A program made the position numbers and the translations under genes. 64,000 bases of DNA. It comes from Mycobacterium colombiense. GTDB lineage: Bacteria > Actinomycetota > Actinomycetes > Mycobacteriales > Mycobacteriaceae. The notes beneath the pieces were generated by a model. It was not told the origin of the DNA, did no database searches, and was given only the letters and a program-made list of their open reading frames with translations. The stretch spans positions 1 to 64,000 of the forward strand of contig NZ_QMEU01000012.1 of the NCBI RefSeq assembly GCF_003284975.1, written 5' to 3'. Shown piece by piece: positions 45,777 through 55,466 of the stretch (positions are counted from its first letter, which is position 1; every line of letters begins with the position of its first letter).

Positions 45777-46724
45777 GTGAGTCCACTTGCGATTGAGGTT
45801 GTAGGCCTCACAAAGACATTCGGGCGAAACACGATCGCGCTCAATGGCGTGGACTTTTCGGTTCCGGCCGGGACGGTGTGCGGGGTGCTCGGCCATAACG
45901 GCGCCGGCAAGACCACCACGATCAATATCCTTTCCACGCTGATCCGCCCCAGCTCGGGCCGGGCCAGCGTCGCGGGGTACGACATCATCCGCCAGCCGTC
46001 CGAGGTGCGTGCCAGCATCGGGATGGCCGGGCAGTTCACCGGGATGGACCCCATGCTGACGGGCCGGGAGAACCTGGTGCTGTTCGGCCGGCTGCGCGGG
46101 CTGAACCGCAAGCGGGCGAAGGCTCGTGCCGATGAATTGCTCGAGCAGTTCGATCTCGTCGCCGCCGCAGACCGGCGGCTGTCGACCTACTCCGGGGGCA
46201 TGTTCCGCCGCGTCGACCTGGCCAGCGCTCTGGTGGTGCCGCCGCAGGTGCTCTTCCTCGACGAGCCGACCACCGGGCTGGACCCACGGAGCCGCCGCGA
46301 CGTGTGGGCCCTGGTGAGTTCGCTGACGGTGCAGGGCATCACCGTGCTGCTGACGACGCAGTATCTGGAAGAGGCCGACGTGCTGAGCGACTCGATCGTC
46401 GTCATCGATCACGGAAAGGTGATCGCCAGCGGCACCGCCGAGGAGCTCAAGAGGGCGGTGGGGACCAGCTACTGCCAGGTGACGCCGGCCAACCCAGCCG
46501 ACCTGCCTCAGGTCGCGGCGGCGCTGAACGGTCTCGAGGGCGTCGACATCGACAACGACACCAATTCGGTGTCGGTGTTCGCGCCGGATGGGGTGGCCAC
46601 CCTGGTCGAGGTGTTCCGCCGGGTCGACGCGCTCGGGCTCGAACTCACCGACATCTCGCTACGCAAGCCCTCCCTCGACGAGGCCTTCCTGCACCTGACC
46701 GAGCGGACCGCCTCCCGGTCATGA
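45777..46724 (+). CDS. drrA: ABC transporter ATP-binding protein (DrrA-like)
   Basis: 315 residues from GTG 45777. All ABC motifs are visible: Walker A GHNGAGKTTT (about 40), signature YSGGMFRRVDLA (about 138), Walker B VLFLDEPTTGLD (about 158), and the H-loop region TTQYLEEAD. The DrrA-type C-terminal domain ends with PSLDEAFLHLTERTA. It energises the DrrB/DrrC permeases. In the M. avium complex, drrC marks one end of the variable serotype region (gtfB-drrC), which is the position found here. 171 bp after mmpL4b, so it probably has its own promoter; ATGA overlap with drrB. Confidence 0.93.
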   Translation: MSPLAIEVVGLTKTFGRNTIALNGVDFSVPAGTVCGVLGHNGAGKTTTINILSTLIRPSSGRASVAGYDIIRQPSEVRASIGMAGQFTGMDPMLTGRENLVLFGRLRGLNRKRAKARADELLEQFDLVAAADRRLSTYSGGMFRRVDLASALVVPPQVLFLDEPTTGLDPRSRRDVWALVSSLTVQGITVLLTTQYLEEADVLSDSIVVIDHGKVIASGTAEELKRAVGTSYCQVTPANPADLPQVAAALNGLEGVDIDNDTNSVSVFAPDGVATLVEVFRRVDALGLELTDISLRKPSLDEAFLHLTERTASRS

Positions 46725-47461
46725 GCGCCCTGTCCGCCCTCACCGAGCGTTCGCTGATGTCGGCGGCCCGCGACGGCGAGATGATCTTCGAGATCCTCTC
46801 GCCGGCAGCGTATTTGGCGGGGTTCAGTGTGGCGCTGCACGGCCTGATCGATACAGGACACATCAGTTACACGCAGTACTTCCTGCCCGCGGTGGTCGCC
46901 CAATCGATGATCTTCGTCGGCCTCCTTACCGCGGACCGCGCGGCTCGCGACCACGTGTCCGGATTCGGCGAACGAATGCGAACGCTGCCCGTCGCCGCGG
47001 TGGCCACTGTGACCGCGCGCACCGCAGCTACCCTGATGCGCGCCGTGCTCTCCCTGGTGGTCGCGCTGATCGCGGGCTATGCCTTCGGTTTCCGGATCAG
47101 CGGCGGGTGGGGTCCCGCGCTGGCGTTCTTACTCATCTCCTTGCTGCTGTGCCTGGCGGTGGCGCTGGGCGCCGACGCGCTCGGATCGCGCGCCAAGACC
47201 GTGCAGGGGGCCAGCCACCTCTTGTTCGTCCCCCAGCTGCTGCTGTTCATGCTCTCCACCGGCATCGCCCCCGAAAAGACCTTTCCGGACTGGCTGCGCC
47301 CCTACGTGCGTAACCAGCCGGTGTCACAGTTCGCCGAGACCCTGCGCGGCTTGGCCACCGGTCACGTGATCCTCAGCAACCTGATGGCCACCCTTGCGTG
47401 GTGCCTCGGCATGGTCCTGGTGTTCGGCGCAATTACCGTGCGGATGCAGAGGCGCGGCTAG
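46721..47461 (+). CDS. drrB: ABC-2 type permease (DrrB-like)
   Basis: 246 residues from ATG 46721, which overlaps the drrA stop in ATGA. About six hydrophobic segments, including [44 protein letters not shown] and [18 protein letters not shown], with the ABC-2 motif [15 protein letters not shown] before the last helix. It should form a heterodimeric channel with DrrC, exporting a lipid, probably GPL or a precursor (inferred from context). The stop overlaps the drrC start by one base. Confidence 0.92.
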   Translation: MSALSALTERSLMSAARDGEMIFEILSPAAYLAGFSVALHGLIDTGHISYTQYFLPAVVAQSMIFVGLLTADRAARDHVSGFGERMRTLPVAAVATVTARTAATLMRAVLSLVVALIAGYAFGFRISGGWGPALAFLLISLLLCLAVALGADALGSRAKTVQGASHLLFVPQLLLFMLSTGIAPEKTFPDWLRPYVRNQPVSQFAETLRGLATGHVILSNLMATLAWCLGMVLVFGAITVRMQRRG

Positions 47462-48252
47462 TGACGCATCACCTCGAGGCAGAGGGATCTCTGTTGGCCC
47501 AAAGCTGGGTGCAGGCCGGCCGACTCCTGTTGCGATGGCGGCGCGACCAAGCGGTGCTGATGGGGTCGCTTCTGCTACCCGTGTGCCTGCTATTGATCTA
47601 CAAAATCGTGCTGGGCGAGCAGGTGCAGAAGGTCACGGGTGTCGACAGCATTTATGGCATCGTTCCCATGTGCGCGGTGATCTCAGGGCTCTTCGGGTCT
47701 CTGGGCAACTCCGTCGGGATCACCATGGACCGCGAGTCGCGCCTGCTCAGCCGGATGTGGATACTGCCGATTCACCGAGCCAGCGCGATCACCGGCTGGA
47801 TCATCGCCGAGGTAGTGCGGGCTTTCATCGGCACCATCCTGATTACCGCCCTTGGGCTGGCAATGGGACTGCGCTTCCTCCAAGGTTGGCCTGCGGCAGT
47901 GCTTTTCCTGCTGATCCCGTCAATTGTGGTGACGGGGTTTACCGCCCTGGTGATGGCGATGGCGATCCGCAACAATGGCCGAACCGCGATGACTTGGGTG
48001 CTCGGCGTCACTTTTGCACTGGCGTTCGTCAATCCCGGTGCAACTCCGCTCAAGTTGTTCCCGGATTGGGCTCAGCCCTTGATCCGCATACAGCCGGTTT
48101 CGCCGCCCATCGAGACGATGCGCTCCCTGGCACTCGGCGGTCCGATCATGTGGCCACTTCTGACGACTTTGATCTGGGCGGTCGTGCTGCTAGCGGTGTT
48201 CATCCCAGTGGCCGTGCGCGGCTACCGGTTGGCTGCCGAGGCCAACGCGTGA
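47461..48252 (+). CDS. drrC: ABC-2 type permease (DrrC-like)
   Basis: 263 residues from GTG 47461, overlapping the last base of the drrB stop. An ABC-2 permease with hydrophobic segments [47 protein letters not shown] and [16 protein letters not shown], and the motif [17 protein letters not shown]. Third member of the drrABC operon. Its stop overlaps the next glycosyltransferase start (GTGA), so at least the first tailoring gene is co-translated with the exporter. Confidence 0.92.
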   Translation: MTHHLEAEGSLLAQSWVQAGRLLLRWRRDQAVLMGSLLLPVCLLLIYKIVLGEQVQKVTGVDSIYGIVPMCAVISGLFGSLGNSVGITMDRESRLLSRMWILPIHRASAITGWIIAEVVRAFIGTILITALGLAMGLRFLQGWPAAVLFLLIPSIVVTGFTALVMAMAIRNNGRTAMTWVLGVTFALAFVNPGATPLKLFPDWAQPLIRIQPVSPPIETMRSLALGGPIMWPLLTTLIWAVVLLAVFIPVAVRGYRLAAEANA

Positions 48253-49214
48253 CTCACCCGGACCAGGTACCGGCCAATCCACTGGTCTCGGTGTGCGTGC
48301 CGATGTACAACAACGGCACGACCATCGAGCGCTGTCTGCGCAGCGTCCTGGATCAGGACGGCGTGGAGTTCGAGATCCTCGTGGTCGATGACCAGTCGGC
48401 GGATGACGGCACCCGCGTTGCCGCGTCGCTGCTCCGCGAGGGAGACCGGCTGGTACGCAACGAATCTCGGCTCGGCCTGAACGGTAATCACAATAAGTGC
48501 CTGGAACTCGCCCGCGGCGAATACATCCAGTTCCTGCACGGCGACGACTGGTTACTTCCCGGAGCCCTGCGGACGCTGGCCCGCTGTTTCGACGACCCCG
48601 ACGTAGGACTGACCTTCGCTCCCCGGCGGGTGCAAGCCGACGACCTTCCCTGGAGCGAGCGACGAAAAGCACCGAGCAAGCTGCATGTCTACTTTGCGAA
48701 GCTGCGCGAGCATAACCGCGGGTCGTCACTGGTCCTTCAGTTGGTCGGCCTCTGGGGTGCGAGCGCGAATCTGGTCGGCGAACCGAGTTGCGTGATGTTC
48801 CGGCGCCAGCTGGCACTGGATGCCGGCGGCTTACGCGACGACGTCTATCAGACCGTCGATTTGGACTTCTGGTTGCGCCTCATGCTGCGGGGGGCGGTTT
48901 GTTTTGTGCCCCAGGAACTCTCGGTGCGACACCACACCGCGGCAACGGAGTCGGCGAATATCACGAAGGCCCACCGACACTGGCTCGACCAGCTACGAAT
49001 TCTGACCTGGATGATCATAGATCCGGCGTCTACCCGTCTGGTCCGCGCCGCAGCGATTTCCTGGTGGTTGCTTGCATGGCTGGGGCTGTTCATCAAGGTG
49101 ACGCTCTTTGGGCCTCGGCGGTCGTCACGACTGAAAACATTGCTAGCAGCGCCTTTTAGTGAGTTCGCGCGTGCGAGACGATTCCGCGACCAGTTGATGC
49201 GGCGATCGGGGTGA
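48249..49214 (+). CDS. Family 2 glycosyltransferase
   Basis: 321 residues from GTG 48249, overlapping the drrC stop. GT-A fold opening [22 protein letters not shown], nucleotide-binding acids [12 protein letters not shown], DxD-type [11 protein letters not shown], and later [11 protein letters not shown] hydrophobic stretch near the C-terminus ([20 protein letters not shown]) suggests membrane association. It is probably one of the enzymes that extend the GPL oligosaccharide; donor and acceptor unknown. First gene of the serotype-variable block. Confidence 0.88.
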   Translation: MTHPDQVPANPLVSVCVPMYNNGTTIERCLRSVLDQDGVEFEILVVDDQSADDGTRVAASLLREGDRLVRNESRLGLNGNHNKCLELARGEYIQFLHGDDWLLPGALRTLARCFDDPDVGLTFAPRRVQADDLPWSERRKAPSKLHVYFAKLREHNRGSSLVLQLVGLWGASANLVGEPSCVMFRRQLALDAGGLRDDVYQTVDLDFWLRLMLRGAVCFVPQELSVRHHTAATESANITKAHRHWLDQLRILTWMIIDPASTRLVRAAAISWWLLAWLGLFIKVTLFGPRRSSRLKTLLAAPFSEFARARRFRDQLMRRSG

Positions 49215-49236
49215 TGGCGGTGGGATGTAAAACCGC
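49215..49236 (+). terminator. Short hairpin after the first glycosyltransferase
   Basis: GGCGGT (49215-49220) pairs with ACCGCC (49231-49236) around a 10-base loop, directly after the stop. There is no T-run, so termination is uncertain. Confidence 0.25.
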
Positions 49237-49289
49237 CCATTGCAATGCAAAAGGCTGCATCATGACGGGACAGTGGTCCGTCGACGTAA

Positions 49290-49967
49290 GTGGGTGATGT
49301 CGGGGTGTATCAGGCAACGGAGCACGCTGCCGGCAAGACGCCGACGCGTGTCGGCCTCCTCGGTGCTGGGGCACAGGCCCGCGAAGTCGCCTCCTACTTG
49401 CCGTCCGGTACTGAGGTGTTTTGGGCCGTTTCCGCCACCCACCTCGATCTGAACGCAACCGATCAAATTGATATCGCCTCCCCCTCATCGGCTGCAAGAG
49501 ATTTGCCGGTCGTCGGCGCAGTTGGCGCACCGGCATTGCGTCGCGAATTGGTCGCCGCGTGGCCGGGTAAGCGCTTTCTGACCGTCGTCTCTACTGCGGC
49601 TTACATCGACTCGTCGTGCCTGATTGGTGACGGCGTCGTCATCGCGCCTGGCGCGGTCCTTACCGTCGACGTAGTCGTCGGTGATCATTGTCAGGTCAAC
49701 ATTGGAGCGACTATCAGCCATGACGTGCGCCTTGGATCATTCGTAACTGTTGGCCCTGGCGCACACATTTCGGGTCATGTCCACCTCGGCGACGGTGTGT
49801 TCGTCGGCGTGGGGGCAAGCATTTCTAATAACGTGTCAATAGCATCGGGTGTCGTAATCGCCGCTGGCGCGACGGTGCTGGCCGATGTGATGACACCAAA
49901 CGCAGTCGTTGCAGGCGTTCCTGCATCGGTCGTGAAGACTCGGAACGGGTGGCTCGATGTCCTCTGA
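49290..49967 (+). CDS. Hexapeptide-repeat sugar N-acyltransferase (PglD/VioB-like)
   Basis: 225 residues. The N-terminal part starts VGLLGAGAQAREVASYL, the nucleotide-sugar-binding fold of PglD-type enzymes. From about residue 115 the left-handed beta-helix shows hexapeptide repeats (IGDGVVIAPGAVL, VGDHCQVNIGATISHDV with the catalytic-type His, LGDGVFVGVGASI), ending VVAGVPASVVK. This family acylates 4-amino-4,6-dideoxy sugars on their nucleotide carriers. It overlaps the aminotransferase gene by 11 bases, which strongly supports that role: the aminotransferase makes the 4-amino sugar and this enzyme adds an acyl group. GTG 49290 has a weak ribosome site; GTG 49305 is possible. Confidence 0.87.
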   Translation: MGDVGVYQATEHAAGKTPTRVGLLGAGAQAREVASYLPSGTEVFWAVSATHLDLNATDQIDIASPSSAARDLPVVGAVGAPALRRELVAAWPGKRFLTVVSTAAYIDSSCLIGDGVVIAPGAVLTVDVVVGDHCQVNIGATISHDVRLGSFVTVGPGAHISGHVHLGDGVFVGVGASISNNVSIASGVVIAAGATVLADVMTPNAVVAGVPASVVKTRNGWLDVL

Positions 49968-51081
49968 GATTCCGTTCATCCGCCCAAACTTTCCCGAGCC
50001 CGCTGAGGTGGCTGAGGACCTAGCAGAGATAGTGCGCGCCAATCGGTACACAAACTTTGGCCCAAAAGAGCAAGAGTTCACCCTCGCCTTGGAGCGGTAC
50101 TTAGGACCAGACCTGCACGTGGCGACGGTCGCTAACGGGACCCTTGCCTTGATCGCTGCGCTGCAGGTCACGCTGGGCCATGGCGGCCGCGATCGCTACT
50201 TGTTAATGCCCTCGTTTACGTTCGTCGCTGTTGCCCAGGCCGCTGAGTGGACCGGATACTTGCCTTTGTTCATCGACATTGACGCCGAAACTTGGCAGCC
50301 AAGTGTTGCCTCCGCGAGTGCCGTGCTGAAGACCCGACGCGATCGGGTGGCCGGAATTTTGCTTCCGAATGTCTTCGGGGTCGGCAACCCCGACATTGAT
50401 TCGTGGGAGAAGCTCGCAGCCGAGTGGGACTTGCCGCTCGTGATCGACTCTGCGGCCGGGTTCGGTTCGGCATACGCGGACGGCAGGCGCGTCGGCGGAC
50501 GCGGGGCCTGTGAAATCTTTTCCTTTCATGCAACCAAGCCATTCGCAGTTGGCGAAGGCGGCGCATTGGTCTCACGCGATCCTCACGTTGTCGAACAGAC
50601 GCGTCGGTTTCAAAACTTTGGGTTTAACGAAGCCCGAGAGTGCACGCAGCTCGGAATTAACGGCAAGCTGCAAGAGATTAGCGCCGCCATCGGCCTGCGC
50701 CAGCTGGTCGAGCTTGATCGCCGCCTGGCGAGCCGTCGCAAAGTCTTCGACTGCTATCGCGCCGAATTGAGCGGCGTCGGCCTGCAATTCCAGCCCAACG
50801 CCGAAGCCTCATCGCTGTGCTTTGTAAGCGCCTGCTGCAGTTCAGTGGAACATAAAGCCAAGGTACTCGGCAGTCTGCAGAGTTACTCGATCCAAGCCCG
50901 CGATTACTACAACCCACCGCTACACAAGCAGCCGTACTTCATGGCGGACTCGCGACTGCCGCCAACCGAACTACCGGTCACGGAAGACATCTGCTCGCGG
51001 ATCGTATCTCTGCCAGTCCATGACGACATGGCATCCGCCGACGTCTCACGCGTCGTGGCGGGTACACGGAATGGGAGTTAG
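49957..51081 (+). CDS. DegT/DnrJ/EryC1-family sugar aminotransferase
   Basis: 374 residues, full length for the family. The PLP lysine is Lys194 in SFHATKPF, followed by GEGGALVSRD; other family marks are NGTLALIAAL, LPNVFGVGNP and IDSAAGFGS. Such enzymes convert nucleotide 4-keto-6-deoxyhexoses to 4-amino sugars using glutamate. Together with the overlapping acyltransferase it predicts a 4-acylamido-4,6-dideoxyhexose in the glycan, as reported for M. intracellulare serotype 7 GPL. The gene is visibly less GC-rich than the synthetase genes, in keeping with horizontal acquisition of the serotype block. Confidence 0.9.
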   Translation: MSSEIPFIRPNFPEPAEVAEDLAEIVRANRYTNFGPKEQEFTLALERYLGPDLHVATVANGTLALIAALQVTLGHGGRDRYLLMPSFTFVAVAQAAEWTGYLPLFIDIDAETWQPSVASASAVLKTRRDRVAGILLPNVFGVGNPDIDSWEKLAAEWDLPLVIDSAAGFGSAYADGRRVGGRGACEIFSFHATKPFAVGEGGALVSRDPHVVEQTRRFQNFGFNEARECTQLGINGKLQEISAAIGLRQLVELDRRLASRRKVFDCYRAELSGVGLQFQPNAEASSLCFVSACCSSVEHKAKVLGSLQSYSIQARDYYNPPLHKQPYFMADSRLPPTELPVTEDICSRIVSLPVHDDMASADVSRVVAGTRNGS

Positions 51082-51082
51082 A

Positions 51083-52036
51083 TTGACAAATACTTCGCCG
51101 ACGAGCGCGCCCAAAGTCAGCGTTGTGTCGATCAGCTACAACCACGAAGCTTTCATCCGCGACACCCTTGACGGCTTCGTTGCTCAAGATACCGACTTCC
51201 CAGTTGAGATAGTCATCGCTGACGATGCGTCGACCGACGGGACTGCGACGATCATCCAGGACTACGCCAACCGGTATCCACATCTATTCCGGCCGATCTT
51301 GCGATCGACGAATGTCGGCATCCACGAAAACCTGAGCGATGCCCTGTCGGCCGCTCGGGGCGAGTACCTCGCCATATGCGAGGGTGACGACTACTGGACC
51401 GATCCGATGAAGCTCAGCAAGCAAGTAGCCTTTCTGGATCAGCATCCCGAGACCTCGTTGTGTTTCCATCCCGTGCAGGTGCTTTGGACCGATGGCCGCA
51501 AGGGGTCCGAGTTTCCGCCGGCTGGCTGGCGCCGCGACTTGAGCATCGACACCCTCATCCGGCGGAACTTCATTCAAACGAACTCTGTCCTGTACCGGCG
51601 TCAGGCTCGTTACGACGATATTCCGACCGACGTCATGCCGATGGATTGGTACTTACACGTCCGCCACGCGGCAGACGGCGGCATCGCGATGCTGCCGGAT
51701 ACTATGGCAGTCTACCGTCGCCACCCTCAAAGTTTCTGGTACGGCGCGGAAGTGGACCGCGCAAACTTCTGGGTCTCGCATGGCCGCGGCCATGCGGCGA
51801 TGTTCGAAGCGATGCTGGATATCTTCCCCGACGACCCTGACCGTGAAGAAATAATCGCTGGCAGGGCCGACTGGATCCTGCGCGAGATTGCCAGGATCCC
51901 AGGCCCGGAGGCCCAGGCCGCGCTTCTAGAAACCATCACGCACCATCCGCGGTCCGCCATGCTGGCACTGCAACATCGCTGGAGATCGCCGATGCGGCGC
52001 CTTAAAGCCCTGTCGCGCAGGCTCAGAAGGACATAG
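51083..52036 (+). CDS. Family 2 glycosyltransferase (paralogue of the one at 55784)
   Basis: 317 residues from TTG 51083, chosen because GGGAG lies five bases upstream; ATG 51071 is the alternative. GT-A features: VSVVSISYNHEAFIRDTLDGF, IADDASTDGT, CEGDDYW. It is a close paralogue of the enzyme at 55784-56848, sharing long runs such as HPHLFRPILRS/YPHLFRPILRS, LSAARGEY and LSKQVA. It follows the aminotransferase with a 1-base gap, so it is a fair candidate for transfer of the acylamido sugar (inference). Confidence 0.87.
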   Translation: MTNTSPTSAPKVSVVSISYNHEAFIRDTLDGFVAQDTDFPVEIVIADDASTDGTATIIQDYANRYPHLFRPILRSTNVGIHENLSDALSAARGEYLAICEGDDYWTDPMKLSKQVAFLDQHPETSLCFHPVQVLWTDGRKGSEFPPAGWRRDLSIDTLIRRNFIQTNSVLYRRQARYDDIPTDVMPMDWYLHVRHAADGGIAMLPDTMAVYRRHPQSFWYGAEVDRANFWVSHGRGHAAMFEAMLDIFPDDPDREEIIAGRADWILREIARIPGPEAQAALLETITHHPRSAMLALQHRWRSPMRRLKALSRRLRRT

Positions 52037-52101
52037 ACGCCTAGAATTCACGGTGCCGCGGCATCTCTCGAAAACGGGCAATCGAATTCAGACGTCGGCG
52101 A

Positions 52102-52914
52102 TCATCGGCCTTGAGCCCCAGAATCACAGTCCGGTTTGCGCACGATATACAGCACCGACCCGAGAGCTATGGCGTGCCGGTTGAAAACCTCTTCACCGAA
52201 CGTCTGCGAGTCGAGGGCGGAAACCTCAAACCCGCTAGTGCGAATCCGCGAGCACAACGTGGGACGGTCGTAGAGCCGCACGTGGTCGCCTTGGGCGAAC
52301 CGGCGCCACCGCTCGCTCTCGTCCGTGACCGTCGGATCTTCGTCGAAGCTGCCTTCAGGGGCTACCGGAGTCATGATGATGCCGCAACCACCCGGTGCAA
52401 GTATTCGGTACAGCTCGTTCAGCGCGCGGGCGTCATCCGAAACGTGCTCAAGCACGTGTGAACAGATGAAGAAGTCGACCGAGCCGTCCGCATAGATTGG
52501 CATGTCGGTGATGTCAACGACGTCATCGACACCGCTCATCATCAAATCGGCGCTGCGATAACGGAAATCGTTGCGGCTCTTCAAGTACCCCGACAGGGGT
52601 GGCGACGGCGCAAATTCGAGCACCTTTCGCTCGCCATCGGGCGGCAGAAACCGGTCGACGTAGAGCTTGTAAAGGCGGTCCCGGTCGACCGAGCCGCACA
52701 CCGGACAGACGTACCTCCGGTGATTGATCGTCTCCATCTCGTCGAGGGAATACGGGAATCCGTACTTGGCGAGCTCGCCGCCCAGTCTGCGCGTAACGCT
52801 CAAAAAGCGGATCCGGCTCCCGCACATGTTGCACTGACCTGGGCCCACGAAGCAGATTCGGCGGATGAAGCGGCCAGCACGTTGGCCTGTGTCCGAGAGC
52901 GGCATGTGTCTCAT
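52102..52914 (-). CDS. SAM-dependent methyltransferase with zinc-ribbon-like N-terminus
   Basis: 270 residues, opposite in direction to its neighbours. CNMCG (about 29) and CPVCG (about 70) form a C-x-x-C pair of pairs that could hold zinc. The methyltransferase core has FAPSPPLSGYL in the SAM-binding position, DITDMPIYADGSVDFFICSHVLEHV (about 135-159) and LAPGGCGIIMTPV. It resembles methyltransferases in polysaccharide clusters; probably methylates a GPL sugar, target unknown. ATG 52914 or 52905 could start it. It converges with the preceding glycosyltransferase (65 bp between stops). Confidence 0.8.
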   Translation of the reverse strand: MRHMPLSDTGQRAGRFIRRICFVGPGQCNMCGSRIRFLSVTRRLGGELAKYGFPYSLDEMETINHRRYVCPVCGSVDRDRLYKLYVDRFLPPDGERKVLEFAPSPPLSGYLKSRNDFRYRSADLMMSGVDDVVDITDMPIYADGSVDFFICSHVLEHVSDDARALNELYRILAPGGCGIIMTPVAPEGSFDEDPTVTDESERWRRFAQGDHVRLYDRPTLCSRIRTSGFEVSALDSQTFGEEVFNRHAIALGSVLYIVRKPDCDSGAQGR

Positions 52915-53229
52915 TCAATAACAGCCTGCCGGCCAACGGCACCATATTGCGGTGCATGCCGCACAAGCGTGCCGACTACTGGGCTGGCTGGACGGCAGGC
53001 GTCAGCATCAAGCGTGCCCGACCGCGGTCGATCGAGTGCTGCCCGGCGAGGCGCTCCCTGCACGGCGAAGCATGCGGTAGAAGTGGAACTGGGCGATGTT
53101 CTCACGAAGTGGCGGCCGGTTTCATCAACCGAGCCAATGCGCGAGCGGTACATACCGGCGACGCCAAAGTCGTCCGGCGCGGAGTTTAGTGCAGTGAAAC
53201 GGCGATCATCTGAAAGGGATCAACGCGTA
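52915..53229. other. Divergent intergenic region between two methyltransferase genes
   Basis: 315 bp with no recognisable gene on either strand. It must hold promoters for both flanking methyltransferases, but no clear elements were found. GAAAGGGA at 53212-53219 is a reasonable ribosome site for the gene that starts at 53230. Confidence 0.5.
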
Positions 53230-54090
53230 ATGTCGGCGGAGAAGCAGACCTTCGAATTCACGGCTCATAACATCCGTCTCGACGACGGAACTTATACGAA
53301 ACCCGAATCCATCAATTCGATCGCGGACCACCCGTGGTTCGTATCGGCCCGGGGGGTCCTGGACACCGTCTTTCCAGGAGAAGACAAAACCAGCTTCCGC
53401 GTGGCGGACGTTGGCTGCTTGGAGGGCGGATACGCTGTTGAATTCGCGCGCATGGGTTTTCAAGTCCTTGGCATCGAGGTGCGGGAATCGAATGTGGCGG
53501 CGTGCCACTATGTCAAATCGAAGATCGACCTACCACGGTTGGAGTTCGTCCAGGACAACGCTTTGAACATCGCAAATTACGGCGCCTTCGACGCCGTCTT
53601 CTGCTGCGGCCTTCTCTACCACCTGGATCGCCCGAAAGAGTTCCTCGAAACAGTCTCGAGCGTGACGAACAGGTTGCTGATCCTACAGACGCATTTCTCC
53701 CTCATCAGCGATTTCGATAAACGGTTCCGTCTGTCAACGCGGGTGCGATGGTTCGCGGATCGCATCTTGAGAAGGTCCGCCGCCACGAAGTTCGTGCTCT
53801 CGTCCCCCACCACGAACGAGGGCCTGCCAGGACGTTGGTATACGGAATTCGCCGATGACCAGTCATTCAGCAAGAGAGAAACCGCAAAGTGGGCCTCCTG
53901 GGACAACCACCGATCTTTTTGGATCCAGCGGGAGCACTTACTGCAGACAATCCATGACGTCGGATTCGATGTAGTGATGGAACAATACGACAATCTCGAA
54001 CCGAGCATCGCAGAGAACTTGCTCGAAGGCTCCTATCAAGCGGATCTGCGGGGCACATTCATCGGCATCAAAACTCGCGACCGAGCCTGA
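53230..54090 (+). CDS. SAM-dependent methyltransferase (class I)
   Basis: 286 residues from ATG 53230. SAM-binding VADVGCLEGGYAVEFARMGFQVLGIE (about 59-84), VQDNALNIANYGAFDAVFCCGLLYHLDRP further on. Probably a sugar O-methyltransferase of the GPL oligosaccharide; the exact position cannot be predicted. It lies 137 bp before a family 1 glycosyltransferase on the same strand. It has a lower GC content than the synthetase genes, similar to the aminotransferase. Confidence 0.85.
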   Translation: MSAEKQTFEFTAHNIRLDDGTYTKPESINSIADHPWFVSARGVLDTVFPGEDKTSFRVADVGCLEGGYAVEFARMGFQVLGIEVRESNVAACHYVKSKIDLPRLEFVQDNALNIANYGAFDAVFCCGLLYHLDRPKEFLETVSSVTNRLLILQTHFSLISDFDKRFRLSTRVRWFADRILRRSAATKFVLSSPTTNEGLPGRWYTEFADDQSFSKRETAKWASWDNHRSFWIQREHLLQTIHDVGFDVVMEQYDNLEPSIAENLLEGSYQADLRGTFIGIKTRDRA

Positions 54091-54227
54091 CCTCGCCTGT
54101 GCACGCTGCTGGGTGCCCGACTAAACCCTTGACCGGCAGCAATGCCCAAATGGCCTCCGCGGATCAAACCACTAGAGATAATGACCTCTGCCGCCGCCCA
54201 CTCGCACGGCCACCGGAAGGATTCGTC

Positions 54228-55466
54228 GTGAAGATCGCCCTGGCCAGCTACGGAACCCGCGGCGATGTCGAGCCTTGCACGGCTCTGGGCCGCGAACTGC
54301 AGCGCCGGGGTCACGAGGTCCGCCTTGCGGTTCCGCCCAATCTGGTCCCATTGGTCGAGTCGGCCGGGCTGACGGCGGCCGCTTACGGGCCCGATCAGCA
54401 GGACGGATTCTGGGACACCGATTTCCTCGGCAAATTCTGGAACTTTCCGGAGGTGAGAAGGCGGTGGCGGGAAGCGCAGGAGCTGCTTGTGCAGTCCTGG
54501 GCGGAGATGGGTGCGACCCTGATATCGGTTTCCGACGGCGCCGACCTGGTCTTCACCGGCCCGGGCTTCCCGGGCGTCGCGGCGAATGTCGCCGAATACC
54601 GCGACTTGCCCTTGGCCACGATGCACTACTTCCCCATGCGACCCAACGGTCAGCTCGCGCCGAATCTGCCGGCCCCGCTGGTGCGCGGCGCCATGGCGGC
54701 GCTGGACTGGACGCAGTGGCGGGTGACGAAAAGGGCCGAGGACGCACAACGCCGTGAACTCGGCCTACCGAGGGCGAAAAGCCCTGCGCCACAGCGGATG
54801 GCCGCCCGCGGTGCACTGGAGATTCAGGCCTACGACGAGGTGTGCTTTCCCGGGCTGGCCGACGAATGGGCGAAATCGAATGGCCGACGGCCGTTTGTCG
54901 GCACATTGACGATGGAGATGACGACCGACGCCGACGACGACGTCGCGACCTGGATTGCCGCCGGCACGCCCCCGATCTGCTTTGGCTTCGGCAGCACAGC
55001 GGTCGAATCCCCGGCCAATACAATCAACATGATCGCTCATGCCTGCGCCCAGCTGGGTGAGCGAGCGCTGGTGTGCTCCGGCAAAACCGACTTCAGTGGT
55101 GCCGAACGGTTTAACCACGTCAAGGTGGTCGGCCCGGTGAACTACGCGGCGGTCTTTCCCGCCTGCCGCGCGGTGGTGCACCACAGTGGCGCGGGCACCA
55201 CGGCCGCGGGACTGCGCGCCGGAGTTCCCACCTTGAGTCTCTGGAGTCTCAGTGATCAAAAGATCTGGGCTGGGCAAATCCAGCGGTTGAAAGTTGGTCT
55301 CGCTCGGCCCTTTTCGGAAACCACGCACGAATCGTTGGTCGCTGACCTGCGGGAGATCCTTTCTCCGCAATACGCCACCCGCGCCCGCGAAATCGCGGCG
55401 CGAATGACCAAACCCGCTGAAAGCATCGGAACCGCCGCAGACCTTCTGGAGAAATTTTCCGCCTGA
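54228..55466 (+). CDS. Family 1 (GT-B) glycosyltransferase, GPL Gtf/Rtf-like
   Basis: 412 residues from GTG 54228; GGAAGGA at 54215-54221 fixes the start. N-terminus VKIALASYGTRGDVEP, the acceptor-domain hallmark of mycobacterial GPL glycosyltransferases, and donor-site PACRAVVHHSGAGTTAAGLRAG near residue 315. This is the family that includes GtfA, GtfB and RtfA, which place 6-deoxytalose and rhamnose on the GPL core. It is one of three paralogues here (also 58681 and 62988), and I cannot say which matches which named gene. Confidence 0.9.
   Translation: MKIALASYGTRGDVEPCTALGRELQRRGHEVRLAVPPNLVPLVESAGLTAAAYGPDQQDGFWDTDFLGKFWNFPEVRRRWREAQELLVQSWAEMGATLISVSDGADLVFTGPGFPGVAANVAEYRDLPLATMHYFPMRPNGQLAPNLPAPLVRGAMAALDWTQWRVTKRAEDAQRRELGLPRAKSPAPQRMAARGALEIQAYDEVCFPGLADEWAKSNGRRPFVGTLTMEMTTDADDDVATWIAAGTPPICFGFGSTAVESPANTINMIAHACAQLGERALVCSGKTDFSGAERFNHVKVVGPVNYAAVFPACRAVVHHSGAGTTAAGLRAGVPTLSLWSLSDQKIWAGQIQRLKVGLARPFSETTHESLVADLREILSPQYATRAREIAARMTKPAESIGTAADLLEKFSA

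Noticed and set aside
47394..48248. Extension of the first glycosyltransferase frame back through drrC
   Set aside because: The upstream part has no family resemblance and overlaps the drrC permease; the glycosyltransferase fold begins right after GTG 48249.
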